A stretch of 64,000 bases of DNA from NCBI GenBank assembly GCA_022432975.1, contig CM039505.1, positions 51,492,653-51,556,652 of the forward strand, read 5' to 3'. Positions 1 to 10,800 of the stretch are shown here, one piece after another (position 1 is the first letter of the stretch; every line of letters starts with the position of its first letter). Below the pieces are notes generated by a model that worked only from the letters and a program-made list of their open reading frames with translations, was not told the origin of the DNA and ran no database searches. The position numbers were made by a program, and so were the translations under genes. This stretch comes from Begonia masoniana (Eukaryota; Streptophyta; Magnoliopsida; Cucurbitales; Begoniaceae).

Positions 1-569
1 AATTAAAACCAAATCCAAAATTCCAAAGCAACGAACAAAATAAATAATTGAAAAAAAATTAAATTTTTTGAGAAATAATCTGGACCACGCCCATCCCTAT
101 CTTGATATAGGAAAAACATCGAACAAAAAACGAAAGTCAAACACCATAATTTACATGGTTAACTCTAATGAAAATAATCAAATATATAGACATGATAATT
201 CACTCTCGGAAAAATCAAGATACAAAGTGAATTTTGTGACTCAATTTATATGTACCAAACAATAATCGGCCCGATCCCTTCTTCCCCGTCTTCACAAAAC
301 CCTATGAAAATTTATCATTTTGTTCCTATAAAATCTCAAATTCAATGCAGATTATAGGTGAAAGTTTTGAAAGTGATTATTAATTTCATTTAAAAAAAAG
401 ATAATTAACAAGAATTTTACTTTATTCCACAAAATTCAGATGAAGTGATGAACAGAAAGTATGAACAGTTGATTGCCAAATTAAAATGCTGCTTCTTCTC
501 ATTATTTGGTCAGTAATTTCAGTTTTCTGTAAATCTAACACAAAAGTAAAATGTTATTTACAGACAGAT
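1..569. other. AT-rich intergenic stretch
   Basis: No gene was recognised. The sequence is AT-rich with only short random open frames. The part nearest 569 is probably the 3' UTR and downstream region of the aspartyl protease gene, which reads leftwards. Confidence 0.5.
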
Positions 570-1961
570 TCAACCCACTGAGCAGGTCTTTTGCATGAAT
601 CCCAGTCTCTCGTTTTCCAGATCATATTCCATGTAGTAATTTTGCTGCTGAAAAGCCCCCAGAATTATTGCCGGACCTCCGGCCGTCTGACTTCCGATCA
701 ATGTCTCAGTCACTATAGTTAAACAGACAACACCGGAGTTGGAGACCATAGCTATGTAATTCGCCAACGGCAGAGCCATTTTCGCCCCGCCCTTGAAATG
801 AAAAACTATGGTCGGGAAATTCACCGATTTCTGGAGCGAGAAATCGTAGCAAGGCCTTAAACCGGTTCGATCTTCTGCGGCGGCGGCTCTGGTGTAATTT
901 CTCATCTGTTTCTCAATCTCTCCGGTGACTGCTTGGAAAACCGGTTCCTCCATGAAAGTGAAAGTCGAGCCGGAATCTACGATTGTTCCGCCGTTGCCGT
1001 CCGATCCCGGCTTCAGAAACTTGTACGGAATCTTCACCGGTTTCCCCCCGACGAGGATTTTCCGGAGCATTACGTAGTAGTAGTTTCGGTAAGCGACACC
1101 TTTATTCACCGGATTTTTCTCGAACGGCGTGTAGATTAGACCTCTGGTTTTTGAGTCGCCGGGATCAGAACTAGAGTCGAGAATCAAATTGCTGCTCAGA
1201 GGGGTATCGTCAAACCGGCGAGATAAAAGGCAGTAGGAGAATTTCTTCAGACCCAATTGAGAAGGAATTGATTCGATTCCCCTGCCGAAACCGGCGATTC
1301 CAGCGGGCTGGTGGATTGACAGAAACGAGCATCCGACGAGGAAATCCGGCACTATCTTCCCCGGCAAAATGATGGTCTCCGACAGTAACAGTCCGGCAGT
1401 CGAGCCGGAACCGTACGAAATGAAGTAAGCAGGACAAGTCTGAGAGCATTTTTCAACTTTAGGGTCGCATTTCGGACACTTATTTTTCACTATAGACCCT
1501 AAAACCCACTTGCATTTCGGGTTCTGACATCCGATAATTCTCGCCGAGGAAGATCGTTTCGGGATAAAAGCCGGTATTTTCGTGGGATCTACGTTGGTGA
1601 AGGAGCATTTTGAGCAGAGGTATCGGGAGGTGCAGGGAAACCAAACGAGGCTACTTCCGGTGTCGAAAATGAACGACATCGTCTGCGGCGGACTTCCGAA
1701 ACTGAGCATAACCGAGTATCCGCCAAAGCTACGGGCGAAGAGTGAGGTTTTAGTGAGAGAAGAGTTGGAGTTGGATTCCGGTCGTCGGAGCTGGCGAGCT
1801 CTAGTGAGAGAGTCCGAGGCGAGGGAGTTAAGGGTTGTGAACGGATCGGAGAGCAACGGGTGGTAAGAAGGGAAGGGCGAAAGAGGGAGGGTGATGGCGG
1901 CATCGGAAGCGGCGGAGAAGAGAAGGAAGAACAAGAAAGAGAAAGCGAAAATGTCAGCCAT
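570..1961 (-). CDS. Secreted aspartyl protease, A1 family, nepenthesin-like
   Basis: A 463-residue intronless pepsin-type aspartic endopeptidase. Residues 1-21 are a hydrophobic signal peptide, so the product should enter the secretory pathway and probably reaches the apoplast. The first catalytic motif is DTGSS with Asp100. The second is DSGST with Asp329, inside TIVDSGSTFTF. Between them lies a cysteine-rich insert at about 106-176 (C-x5-C-x2-C and several CxxC pairs), typical of the plant nepenthesin-type insert. The C-terminal GAFQQQNYYMEYD motif also matches plant A1 proteases. Both catalytic aspartates are present, so it should be active. Close relatives in the family are the atypical intronless plant aspartyl proteases. 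The start was chosen because it gives the signal peptide directly. The substrate cannot be read from sequence. Confidence 0.93.
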   Translation of the reverse strand: MADIFAFSFLFFLLFSAASDAAITLPLSPFPSYHPLLSDPFTTLNSLASDSLTRARQLRRPESNSNSSLTKTSLFARSFGGYSVMLSFGSPPQTMSFIFDTGSSLVWFPCTSRYLCSKCSFTNVDPTKIPAFIPKRSSSARIIGCQNPKCKWVLGSIVKNKCPKCDPKVEKCSQTCPAYFISYGSGSTAGLLLSETIILPGKIVPDFLVGCSFLSIHQPAGIAGFGRGIESIPSQLGLKKFSYCLLSRRFDDTPLSSNLILDSSSDPGDSKTRGLIYTPFEKNPVNKGVAYRNYYYVMLRKILVGGKPVKIPYKFLKPGSDGNGGTIVDSGSTFTFMEEPVFQAVTGEIEKQMRNYTRAAAAEDRTGLRPCYDFSLQKSVNFPTIVFHFKGGAKMALPLANYIAMVSNSGVVCLTIVTETLIGSQTAGGPAIILGAFQQQNYYMEYDLENERLGFMQKTCSVG

Positions 1962-2929
1962 GGAAACAACTGGCTGTGTTTCAGTTCAAGCTTCCCCAAA
2001 ATTATCTTGTATGGAATTCTGAGGCAGAAGACGACGCTGTAATGAACAGAAAATCACGAGGCCAGAGCTTTAATGGCGCTTTTGGTTTATAGACGAAGAA
2101 GACGACAACAAGTATCAACGGTGGGAGAGGTGAAACATGTTTTTATCATCAAGACGCTTTTGCCCTTCCATATGGGACATTGACAAATGAAACCTTTATT
2201 TTTCAACTATTTACCAATTGACCATCAATCTAGTACTATACATGCATACCACATGGTTCATGATCTAATTTAACTCCCGAGTAGTTTCGAAGACAATTTT
2301 AATTTCTATCGATCTATTATCTAGAGATTTCAAACTCGGTCAATCGAACAATAAAATTTGAAATCATGTTAGCAATTGATAGAAAAATTAAATCGACAGT
2401 AATGTCTAAATTGCTGATAACTGAAAGATAGACGTTCGATTTGTCTAAAAAAATAGTTTAACGTACGGTAATTTACACGTAACATTCTTTACCCTTTATT
2501 TTATAATAGGTTATTAATAATTATTTTAATAAATAAATTACATCTCATTGGGTAAAATTTGACTACAAATTTTATTATTAAAAAATATTCGACCTGATTT
2601 CAAAGTAATAAATAAATGAATAAAAAAAAAAGAACGAAAAGTTGGGCAAAAAGGTCGCTAAAAGTGACTTGCGAGGAAAGTGAGTAGGGACAGCTAACTA
2701 GAAGGACAAAAAGGGAAATTGGTATGGGCGTTTGCTCTCTTTTGCTCTAACGTGCAGCTGTTAAGTGGGCCCGTTACATTAACAGCTAGGAAAAAATCCA
2801 ACGGCTATCTTTAGAGCTCATGAGATGAGTGGTAAATCTAGCACTTTCACGAGATGGGAGGGTCTCCACCGTCCGATCCAAATTCCAACGGACTGATTTT
2901 CACTGCTCCCATGAATAATATTTAAGTAA
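1962..2929. other. Upstream region of protease gene and AT-rich spacer
   Basis: The first ~150 bases are the promoter and 5' UTR side of the protease gene. At about 2290-2490 the sequence resembles the inner half of the long-TIR MITE seen at 35412-35835 and 52402-52797 (shared phrases such as gacagtaatgtctaaattgc). I read it as a decayed fragment of that family. The rest shows no gene. Confidence 0.4.
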
Positions 2930-3342
2930 ATTTAGGAGTAAATAGCAAGTATTTAAAATTTATTTTTAAGAAAAAATGCCGCTAAACTTATGGATATTAC
3001 CAATTAATCACTTCCTTAAAAAGTTCATCAAAGAACTCACTTTTTTTTGTTATGTAAATGTCCTCCGTGTTCGACAATTTTAAGAGAAAAAACAACTTTC
3101 GATACAACATTTTTTGTCTTCTTTGATAGTGAAATTTTTACTTTTTTCTATCAAAATTGTTCTATCTATTTATTTTTTTGAAAAATTGTCTAGTATACAC
3201 GATCATTTGTTCTCTTTGATGACATAGTTAACAATATATAGATTTAATTGTTAACGTCCCTAAATTTGAGAATTTATTTAAGTAAAATAAAATATTAAGG
3301 ACTTATTTGCTGTTTACCTTTAAATTTAAGGGTTAATTGGCA
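2930..3342. mobile_element. Long-TIR MITE (Mutator-like), decayed
   Basis: The left part (agtaaatagcaagtattt) and the reverse complement of the right part (ggtaaacagcaaataagt) align over roughly 100 bases as diverged terminal inverted repeats. The same TIR sequence family occurs at 25071-26105 and at 46426-47522. There is no coding capacity. Ends are approximate and no target duplication was confirmed. The Mutator assignment is by analogy with the 9-bp duplication of the MITE at 16064. Confidence 0.5.
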
Positions 3343-3759
3343 AGATTTCAATTTTTAAGTAGGATCTTAAAATTCTAAAGATAATCTTGTGAGAACAGTC
3401 TGTTGAGAGGCCAATGGGCTAGGATAAAGTAAGTGTAGAAAATCTAATATGGGCTTGGATAAAGCCCATATTGTTATGGATATAGTTGGAAAGCACTTTC
3501 TGTATTGGGCTTTGTTGTGGGCTTTTAATAATTTTATCCTGTATTAATTCAACAACCAATTTTGGAAAGCCTTCCATGGGCTTCTATCAAGGGGCCGATG
3601 GCGAGGGCGAGGGCGATGGTCGAGGGCACAAAGCAAGGGGCCAAGGGCGAGAGCCGAGAGCACAGGGCACTGGCGTCTGGCTCTGCGAGAGGCGAGGTTT
3701 CAGTCTTTTAGAAGTCACGGTCTTTTAAAATTCACTAAACAAGTGACTCTGAATTGATG
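3343..3759. other. Spacer with short perfect hairpin
   Basis: No gene recognised. Around 3446-3473 there is a perfect short palindrome with arms aatatgggctt / aagcccatatt. Each arm holds a TGGGC (site II-like) motif, known from promoters of plant ribosomal and growth genes. At 3595-3690 a short purine-rich stretch repeats gagggc-like units. Confidence 0.4.
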
Positions 3760-4375
3760 GTGAGCATGGTCTGATTCGATCCAGTTTTTTGAGATATTAG
3801 AATCGGATTACCAAAATTTGATTTTCAAATTTTTGCACTGACAAGTCAAAAAAATTGTCCAGAACCGGACCAGAAATCTGGTCTCGGTTCTAGTTCGGTT
3901 CTGATCCTCCAAATACACAACAATTATCAAAGCCTGCAACAATTCATACAATTTCTCCGTAAAGAATATAACTATTTATTGTAATTTTAATTAATTATTT
4001 TATGATCAATAAATTGTTTAAGTGTTAGAAAATCACGTAAATTTTCAGATTCTCTACTTATGATTTGGTTTACATTGTAATTTTAGTTAATTATTTTTGG
4101 ATTAAAATACAATAAATGAAAAAAAAAAGGCAAAAAAGAAGAGGACGGTCAGTTTGACCGTATCTCATGGTTCAAATTTCTTATTTACGATACTTTGAGG
4201 TTTGGTTCGATGAAATAGTAAACTTTAAAGGTTTTGTTAAAAAAATTAATACTTTAAGGTTTAAAATAAAAAAAGCTCTAAATAAAGAAATTTCGATTTT
4301 TTTAGGAGAACCGAAGTTTGCAGTTCGGTTTTTGGGTTTAGTGATACAAAACCACTAAACCCGAACCGGACCATA
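3760..4375. mobile_element. Possible hAT-like remnant with CCGGACC-rich ends
   Basis: The left end (gcatggtctgattcgatcc) and the right end (cccgaaccggaccat) are diverged inverted copies of the CCGGTTCGG-rich ends seen in the hAT-type elements at 13828 and 25142. The interior is AT-rich and non-coding. It includes a copy of the aaaatcacg-aaattttcagatt motif that forms the hairpin at 7141. No target duplication was found, and the outer end of the right terminus appears to be missing. Confidence 0.3.
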
Positions 4376-4429
4376 TTATTATTATTGCAAAACGCAATAT
4401 TCAGATTTCACTTCAGAAATCAGATCACC

Positions 4430-5469
4430 CATCGCAATTCGCGAAAGGCGAAACCCTACGCCCAGCGGCCAGCCCAGCCACTCTCTGTCTCTCTCTGCTC
4501 AGTTCTCGCAGTTCGCAGTTCGCAGTTCGCAGTCTACCGACGCTCAGTCACTCTCTCTGCTCCGTTCTCCCTCGCATCGCAGTCACCGCGCCTGTCTTCG
4601 TCAGACTGTGAAGGACGAACCGAGTCACCGACGTTCGACGAAGGTAAGCTCTTGTTTCCCTCTTTCAGTTTCTGTAGAGTAGGGACCGGAGCTTGCTTCA
4701 GGTTTTCGAAGGTGAAGCTGACGATGTCGACGTTGTTGCATTTTAGGTAGTCCATTGTGTTTCTGTTTAGATTGATAATTTCTGTTTAGTTTTTAGGTAG
4801 TCCATTGTGTTTCTGTTTTCTTAGTTTCTGTTTTCTGTTATCTAGTGTCCTTAGTTTCCTTAGTTTATAATTGTTCAATTACAGTGAACTTTTCTCTTCT
4901 GTTTTGATAGCAATTGCATAGGAGTAAATGATATCTTTAGTTACACTATTTGGTATCATGAATTGCTGTGAATATGCTGATGATTTGGAGTCTCGTTCGG
5001 CCAATAAATTGGTATAAATTCGAGGAGCATTGTTTGTTTGTATTTAGTTTTCTGTTAGTGTCTTTTAAAAGCATCTGACATGTTTCTGTTTAGTGTTTTA
5101 TGTTGTAATTGCTGAACGATTTGTTGTGCTTGATGTTAATTAAAATTTAGAATGAAAAGCATGTTAGTCATCTATTGATGTTTGTGTTCATTGTCTGTTG
5201 CAGCAAGACTCTGTTCTGAATTTACCCAACCCTGCAATTGATCACGACGACGGTACGTTTGTTTGCAAGTTGACTGATTCGATAAAAGGGGTGGAAGGGA
5301 GGAAAGCTGCACGGGAGAAGGGAAAAAGAGGAAAATAGAGCCTTGTCAAAAATAAATCGGTTTTGTTAAGAAATTAAGCCGAACAAAAAACTTCATCCGA
5401 GACAGGCCCAAAACCTTTCTCTTTCTCTCTCCCTCTCATTAAAAACTCTGGCGCAGGTGAGGGCCATCC
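4430..5469 (+). promoter_or_regulatory. Spliced 5' leader of the uL11m gene
   Basis: The C- and T-rich stretch from about 4430 to 4643 looks like a first non-coding exon. It is followed by a consensus donor (aag|gtaagct at 4644) and an acceptor (ttgcag at 5203). A second donor is plausible at 5253 (gtacgt), with an acceptor at 5456 (gcgcag), 13 bases before the ATG. So the leader may have one or two introns. The transcription start was not identified. Confidence 0.5.
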
Positions 5470-5937
5470 ATGGCAACCCTGAAGGAGATTCTCACTAGGC
5501 GGCCAGTCGCCGCCACCATCAGATTGACCGTTCCAGCGGGAGGCGCTCGACCCGCGCCACCTGTAGGTCCTGCCCTAGGTCAGTACAGGCTGAACCTAAT
5601 GGCATTTTGCAAGGATTTCAATGCCCGGACCCAAAAGTACAAGCCCGACACTCCGATGGCGGTTACAATTACGGCTTTCAAGGACAACACCTTCGAGTTT
5701 ACCGTCCGGTCTCCGTCCGTCACTTGGTACTTGAAGAAGGCGGCCGGAATTGACTCAGGCAGCAGCCGTGCAGGTCACATTGTGGCGTCTACACTTTCGG
5801 TCAAGCACATCTACGAAATCGCCAAGGTGAAGCAGTCAGATCCTTACTGCCAATATATGTCGTTGGAGTCCATTTCTAAGTCTGTTATTGGCACTGCCAA
5901 CTCTATGGGAATAAAGGTTGTTCACGAATTGGATTGA
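5470..5937 (+). CDS. Mitochondrial large-subunit ribosomal protein L11 (uL11m)
   Basis: A 155-residue, single-exon coding sequence for the uL11 family. The L11 N-terminal domain is clear: a TIRLTVPAGGARPAPPVGPALGQ block at about 17-39, with the conserved glycine/proline loop. The C-terminal rRNA-binding domain follows, with the VKHIYEIAKVK and SKSVIGTANSMGIKV motifs. Known family role: uL11 binds the GTPase-associated centre of 23S-type rRNA and forms the stalk base. The length, the lack of a long plastid transit peptide and the sequence type fit the mitochondrial rather than the plastid or cytosolic protein. No separate presequence is obvious, which is usual for the short plant mitochondrial L11. 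The ATG lies in agggccatccATGG just after a probable splice acceptor. Confidence 0.93.
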   Translation: MATLKEILTRRPVAATIRLTVPAGGARPAPPVGPALGQYRLNLMAFCKDFNARTQKYKPDTPMAVTITAFKDNTFEFTVRSPSVTWYLKKAAGIDSGSSRAGHIVASTLSVKHIYEIAKVKQSDPYCQYMSLESISKSVIGTANSMGIKVVHELD

Positions 5938-7140
5938 TGTGATTTCGATTTCAAATTCTTCGCATTTGCAAATCGAAACTGCCCATTCTGATGAATCTTT
6001 ATTCCACCAAGTGGTTTTGTTATGAACTGATAAAATTGCAGTTTACCTGAGTGAGAAATCTGTGTTTTTGATCTTTTCATTTTGCCTTAATTTGAGATTT
6101 GATGGACTACCCTTTTCTTTATCTTGTGTTTCCATTGAAATGTTGGGATGATGGTGCTCATTACGTGGAATCTGTATCTTATTCATTGTGAATGAAAATG
6201 AAGGGTAGCATATGTTTTTGTTTTGGTTGATTCCTTCGGTTGGATTGGAATCAGATTAAGGAAAATAATTATAATAATGACAGAAATGATTAGGAACGGA
6301 AGTTATAGAATTTGATAGATTTGCATGAAGGATATGATTGTTTCGACTCTGTTGAATTTGTAGTGATCTGAAGCAGAAAAAGTGAGGTGGTAGATCGGGT
6401 CAACAGTCGACCTCCAGGAGCGGCTAGACGAAGCCGCCTTCGAACCTTGGATTTTTTAAAAAGGGCATCACATTCTCTTTTCCAAAGAAGGTGCAACCCT
6501 ACGAATTTGTCTCGACCAGTGACGACGATTGAGATCTTCAGCCCAAATAGAACTTTTTTGCCAAAATTCGTCCTGCACGGTCCAATTCAGTGATGGAACA
6601 AGGACTTGTGAGACCTCTTGGTTCACTCGTCGACGGAGAATGAGTCAAGGATCAAGACGTAACTTTGTCGGTGGATAGGATCAACAAATGAAGGAAGGGG
6701 AAAATTGTGTTGGTGATTGGAATGTCAAGGACAATGAAAAGGAGTTGTTGCTCTCGAAGCATGTATTAGATGAGTTAGATGAGTCGTGTTGTCGACAACC
6801 ATGGTTTTGGAGATTATAGATAGTATATAATAAGAAACCATAAAGTTATCTTCATGCCCTCTTGAAATCAAGGAAAAACTAGAGGTTTGACGGAGTGGAT
6901 TGGAGATGATAAACAAAGAAATACAACACCCTCTCGTTTCCAATATTTGCATGCTAGGATAGCCTCTAGAAACTCAAGAATGACATCTATTTATCAAAAG
7001 AAAATTGCTGCAGAAGAAGAGCTAAGAGGGGAGGAATGCTGCAGGGAGAAAGGGAAAATTGAGGGTCGCTGTCCTTGAGCCACATGATGAGGCTGGTTAA
7101 GAGAGTGATTTTCAACCAATTACAATAAATCTGACGAGGG
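5938..7140. other. Intergenic, 3' flank of uL11m and unassigned sequence
   Basis: The first ~200 bases are T-rich and probably form the 3' UTR of the uL11m gene. From about 6300 to 7080 the base composition is more balanced, with several short open frames on both strands (for example 6387-6593 and 6887-7078). None shows a family I recognise. It could be a decayed transposon fragment. Confidence 0.35.
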
Positions 7141-7374
7141 TTAAAAAATCACGAAAATTTTCAGATTATCTTCTTATGATGTGATGAATATGTAGTAAAC
7201 GTTTCAAGTAAATTTAATATCATTTGGTATTTTGTTTTAAATTAATCTCAGTTTCTTCTTCACTTTATAAATTAATTTTACAAAAATACCAAACGATATT
7301 GAATTTACTTGAAAAGTTTACCACATATTCATCACATCATGAGAAGATAATCTGAAAATTTTTGTGATTTTTTA
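7141..7374. repeat. Long near-perfect inverted repeat (hairpin)
   Basis: Arms of about 105 bases (7141-7245 and 7270-7374) are inverted copies with only a few mismatches, separated by about 24 bases. The arms begin ttaaaaaatcacgaaaattt and end caaaaatttttgtgatttttt-like in reverse. A third, direct, more diverged copy of the arm lies at 7434-7540, and related sequence is found at about 4030 and 16230. This is a fold-back transposable element or the core of a MITE. A transcript would form a long hairpin. Confidence 0.75.
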
Positions 7375-8919
7375 ACACTTGTACGATTTTTCTAATTTTA
7401 TTTATTTTATAAAATAATTATAATAAATCATAAAAGTGTTATAAAATCACGAAAATTTTGCAGATTATCTTTTAATGATGTAGTAAACATGTAGTAAAAT
7501 TTTATAGTAAATTCAATATCGTTTGATATTTTTTTATAAAATTAAATTGAATGCACTTAACGTGGGTGTTGAAAAAGGCCAAAGCCGATAACGGAATCCT
7601 AGTACGATATTCGATTTGTTTAGTATAGGGGACTATCTAAAATTACGGGTATAGTACATCGTTAAAATCAATAGTTTCTCTAAATTTTTCTATTCAATTC
7701 TCTCCACTGGCAAATGTGATTTTCATCAACAGTCACTAAGTGATATTTGGTTATTATTGTTTGATTGAATTTGGTATTGATTAAAATTGACTTGTTTTTA
7801 CATATTGATTATTGTGATGGATTATAGATATAATCTTACTAATGGAATTGAAGAAATTAATATGATGAAATCTATTATTATCATATTTCTCAAAATTTTA
7901 CTACCCATGCATCATCTAAGCACTAAACTCGAATCAAATAAGTGAAATTATTTAAACAAATGGAATTATGCTCGTACGCCGGCATCAACAGAGAAGGAAG
8001 GTTACTTATAAAATCAAATTTAAATAATTTTTTTAAAATTTATTTGATATAAATCTTGATATCTAAAATCACAACAAAAATTACTCAAAATTAACAGAGA
8101 CAAATTCCAACTTTAAATAAAATTCAACCCTGACAATTTAATTTACTTAGCAACCCGAGAATTAACTACACAGAATTTCTCGCCGAAGGCTCAAACGCTT
8201 CGGGAATTCCCATCTTACAAACTCGATGATAAAATACTAATTTACTCAACACATAACTTTAAAATTTTGCTACCCAGGACTTCAAAACTGACGATTTGAC
8301 TATTTTGACCGAAAAATTACACATGACTAAATGCACAAAAAAAAAAAAAAAAGACCATTCAAATCAACATGAACAAGTTGACATCGAAGAACACAAATAA
8401 TTGATTCAGAAAAAAATGAATGTAAAAATTTGTGGATATTACAGGCGTCCACACTTCTTCTCAAGGTGTTTTCAAAGAGTGTTTTTCAATACTTGAATGT
8501 TTTTAAAAAAAGTCATTCATCATAAATTTATTATTTGCTGCATAGACTGAATAAATGGATTAATACATCTAAATATCTACTTCCAATTTTCAAAGAGAAC
8601 TTATCTTCTATGCTTTCAAATATAATCTAACAGCCATCAATAAATTAAAATAAGATATTCAAATAACTACACTCATAATCAAAACAATTATAACTTCTGT
8701 TAAGTCAACAAGAAGGAGTTTTGAGGCATCTACGGTCTCCGTACTCCATAACAACGCAGTTTGGTAGAGCGAATAAATAAAACGTTAAAGGAAAAGCTTC
8801 AAAACACTCTCCAATTCTGGTTTGCCTAAGTCATGTTGGATTAAAGTAGCTGCTATTACTTGTTACCCGTGAATCATTCTATGTTGATTGCTAGTGATAA
8901 AAAGAATATTGAAAGGTAT
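7375..8919. other. AT-rich intergenic stretch
   Basis: Holds the third copy of the hairpin arm (7434-7540) followed by AT-rich DNA. The phrase gccgataacggaatcctagta at about 7587 resembles the ends of the long-TIR MITE at 16064, so another decayed MITE end is possible. No gene was recognised. Confidence 0.4.
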
Positions 8920-9560
8920 GGTCGGATACTTCTATCAATGTTTTAATTTGAGAGTATTTGGTTACATTTCATATGCTAATATAGATGCAGGCAAGTTAGA
9001 ACCCAGATCGATGAATTGTATATTTCTTGATTACAAGTCTCATGTTAATGGGTATAAGATATGAAGACCAAAATCTCAAAAAGTTGTAATTAGTAAAAAT
9101 ATAGTATTTGATGAGACATATGTGCTTGCTAATTTACCAATTAAAGTTTTGTGTTAAATGATTAATCATATATCAAGTATCGAGATTGAGTCTGAGACTA
9201 GATCACGATTGATATCAAAGCTTTTGAGTCAGCCCTACTCAAATATTCAAGGTGATAACGCTTCGACACAGTCTTCAACTTTGAAACATTATTCTATCGC
9301 TCAAAATAGGCCAAGAAGTGAAATTAAACCTCCATAAAAATATAGTGAAACAAACTTTATTGGTTATATCTTGAATGTAGCTTAAAGCATTGATTATAGT
9401 GAAGAATCGTAAACTTATTCAGAGGTAGTAAATTTAGATAATTTCAGGAAATGGATAATTATCATATCGGAGAAGATGTAATCTCTTCACAAGAATTACA
9501 CATGAGATTTAATAAAGTTTCTTAAAAACAAAGAAGTTTGGTTCAAATCCAGTGAAATTG
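8920..9560 (+). pseudogene. Decayed Ty1-copia pol fragment
   Basis: Conceptual reading of the + strand shows the region following the copia integrase core: an LRVFGY-like block, then GKLEPRS, a CIFLDY block, a VISKNIVFDE block, and further on YSIAQNRPR and SLHKN motifs leading into reverse transcriptase. Several in-frame stops interrupt it, so it is non-functional. No LTRs, primer site or flanking duplication were found. It is an old, truncated insertion unrelated in position to the copia elements at 55-64 kb. Confidence 0.75.
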
Positions 9561-10114
9561 TTTTTTTTGCATGATATATATAGTTGTAGTGTGTGTCATG
9601 CTCTTGTATTATTTACTATTATTTCCTATATGCTTTTTAAAATAATATATTATTTACTATTATTTCTCTTTAAAGCCTAGCGGTTGGATTTTGATCAAAC
9701 GGTTTATGTTTTGACAACACATTAAAATGTAAATTTAATCTAGATCGTGCATTTTCTTTTTTAAGCCAATCGCTCCCACTATGAAACCACTTTAAAATAT
9801 TTCTTTTAATCACGATCATCTATTTTATATCCGAGTACAACCGATTATACAACGTGACACCACGATAAAATTTCATCTTTTGGTTATAATAACTCTTTAT
9901 TTTCTTTATTTTTAATTCAACGGTCTATTATTGTCGTAATGTCCGTGAAACAAAAACATTAATAAAATAGATTTTGTAATATTTTTGGAATTTATCATAG
10001 AATATTTTTGGTCAATCAGCCTTATTGATGTTACATTTTCTAAATATGCTTGTGAAGCTCTAACAGACATTATTCGAATTTTAACCATAGACTAGTTTTA
10101 TCCTTTTTGTTTCC
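9561..10114. other. AT-rich intergenic stretch
   Basis: No gene, repeat structure or RNA gene recognised. Confidence 0.4.
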
Positions 10115-10800
10115 TAGAAATACGTGGCCCTTAAGATCCAGAAAAGCGCAGCTGAATTTGCTGACTAAGCATTGCACGAGTTCCAAGTTCCTTCAGCCAT
10201 TGCCCAAAATGATGTTACCAATTCCAAGTGCATTGCGCAACTGATCGAGCACTTCAAGCACAGCGGACCAAATGGGCAACATCCATGCATGGTCCTCGAG
10301 TATCTCGTCGATAGCTTGCTTCGTTTAGTTAGATACAAGGGCCTTGAATTGGACAAGGATCGGCAGATCGGTAAATGCATTTTGATTGGCCTTGATTACA
10401 TGCATAGAGAACTTGATATAATCCACGCCGACCTAAAACTTGAAAATATTCTTCTTTTTTCGACCATTGATCCTGCAAAAGACCCGATAACTGATAAGAT
10501 CTGACATCGCTCCAATACTTGAAAGACCCGAGGGAAACCCAAATAGTCGAATTACTACGAGTATTATGAGAAGAAACTGAAACGAAGAGCTCGAAGGGCA
10601 ATTGCGAAGATCTCTGAAAGAAGAGATTCCATTGGAGAAGCTCAAAAGTCTGAGAGAAGCCTGAAGATCCTTGATTTTTGGAAAGGCTTGTTGGACTGAC
10701 AAGCAGTTTGCGGAAGAGATTCAAACGAGGCAGTCCAGAGCTCCGGAAGTGTCTCCTCCTCGGCTGACATGGGGTGCTTGCATTGCTTTTGAGAGAGACA
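10115..10800 (+). pseudogene. SRPK-type (SR protein) kinase pseudogene fragment
   Basis: Reads as the middle of an SR-protein-specific kinase. Visible blocks are a VALKIQKSA β3 strand with the ATP-binding lysine at about 10125, then KHSGPNGQH, a hinge-like MVLEYL, a degraded catalytic loop IIHADLKLEN (intact kinases have HTDLKPEN), an LFSTIDPAKDP block, and about 170 bases later a Q-F-A-E-E-I-Q-T-R-Q block. The last one is the substrate-recognition region of SRPKs before the APE motif. It contains in-frame stops (one near 10170, one at 10501), a frameshift and missing N- and C-terminal lobes. No introns are evident over ~690 bases. That fits either a processed retrocopy or a transposon-captured fragment, but neither a poly-A tail nor flanking duplication was confirmed. 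Confidence 0.8.

Noticed and set aside
1582..1866. 94-codon + strand frame
   Set aside because: Antisense shadow of the protease gene without family features.
1589..1999. 136-codon frame on the - strand overlapping the protease
   Set aside because: It is a shifted frame of the aspartyl protease N-terminus, which has a signal peptide and catalytic motifs in the other frame.
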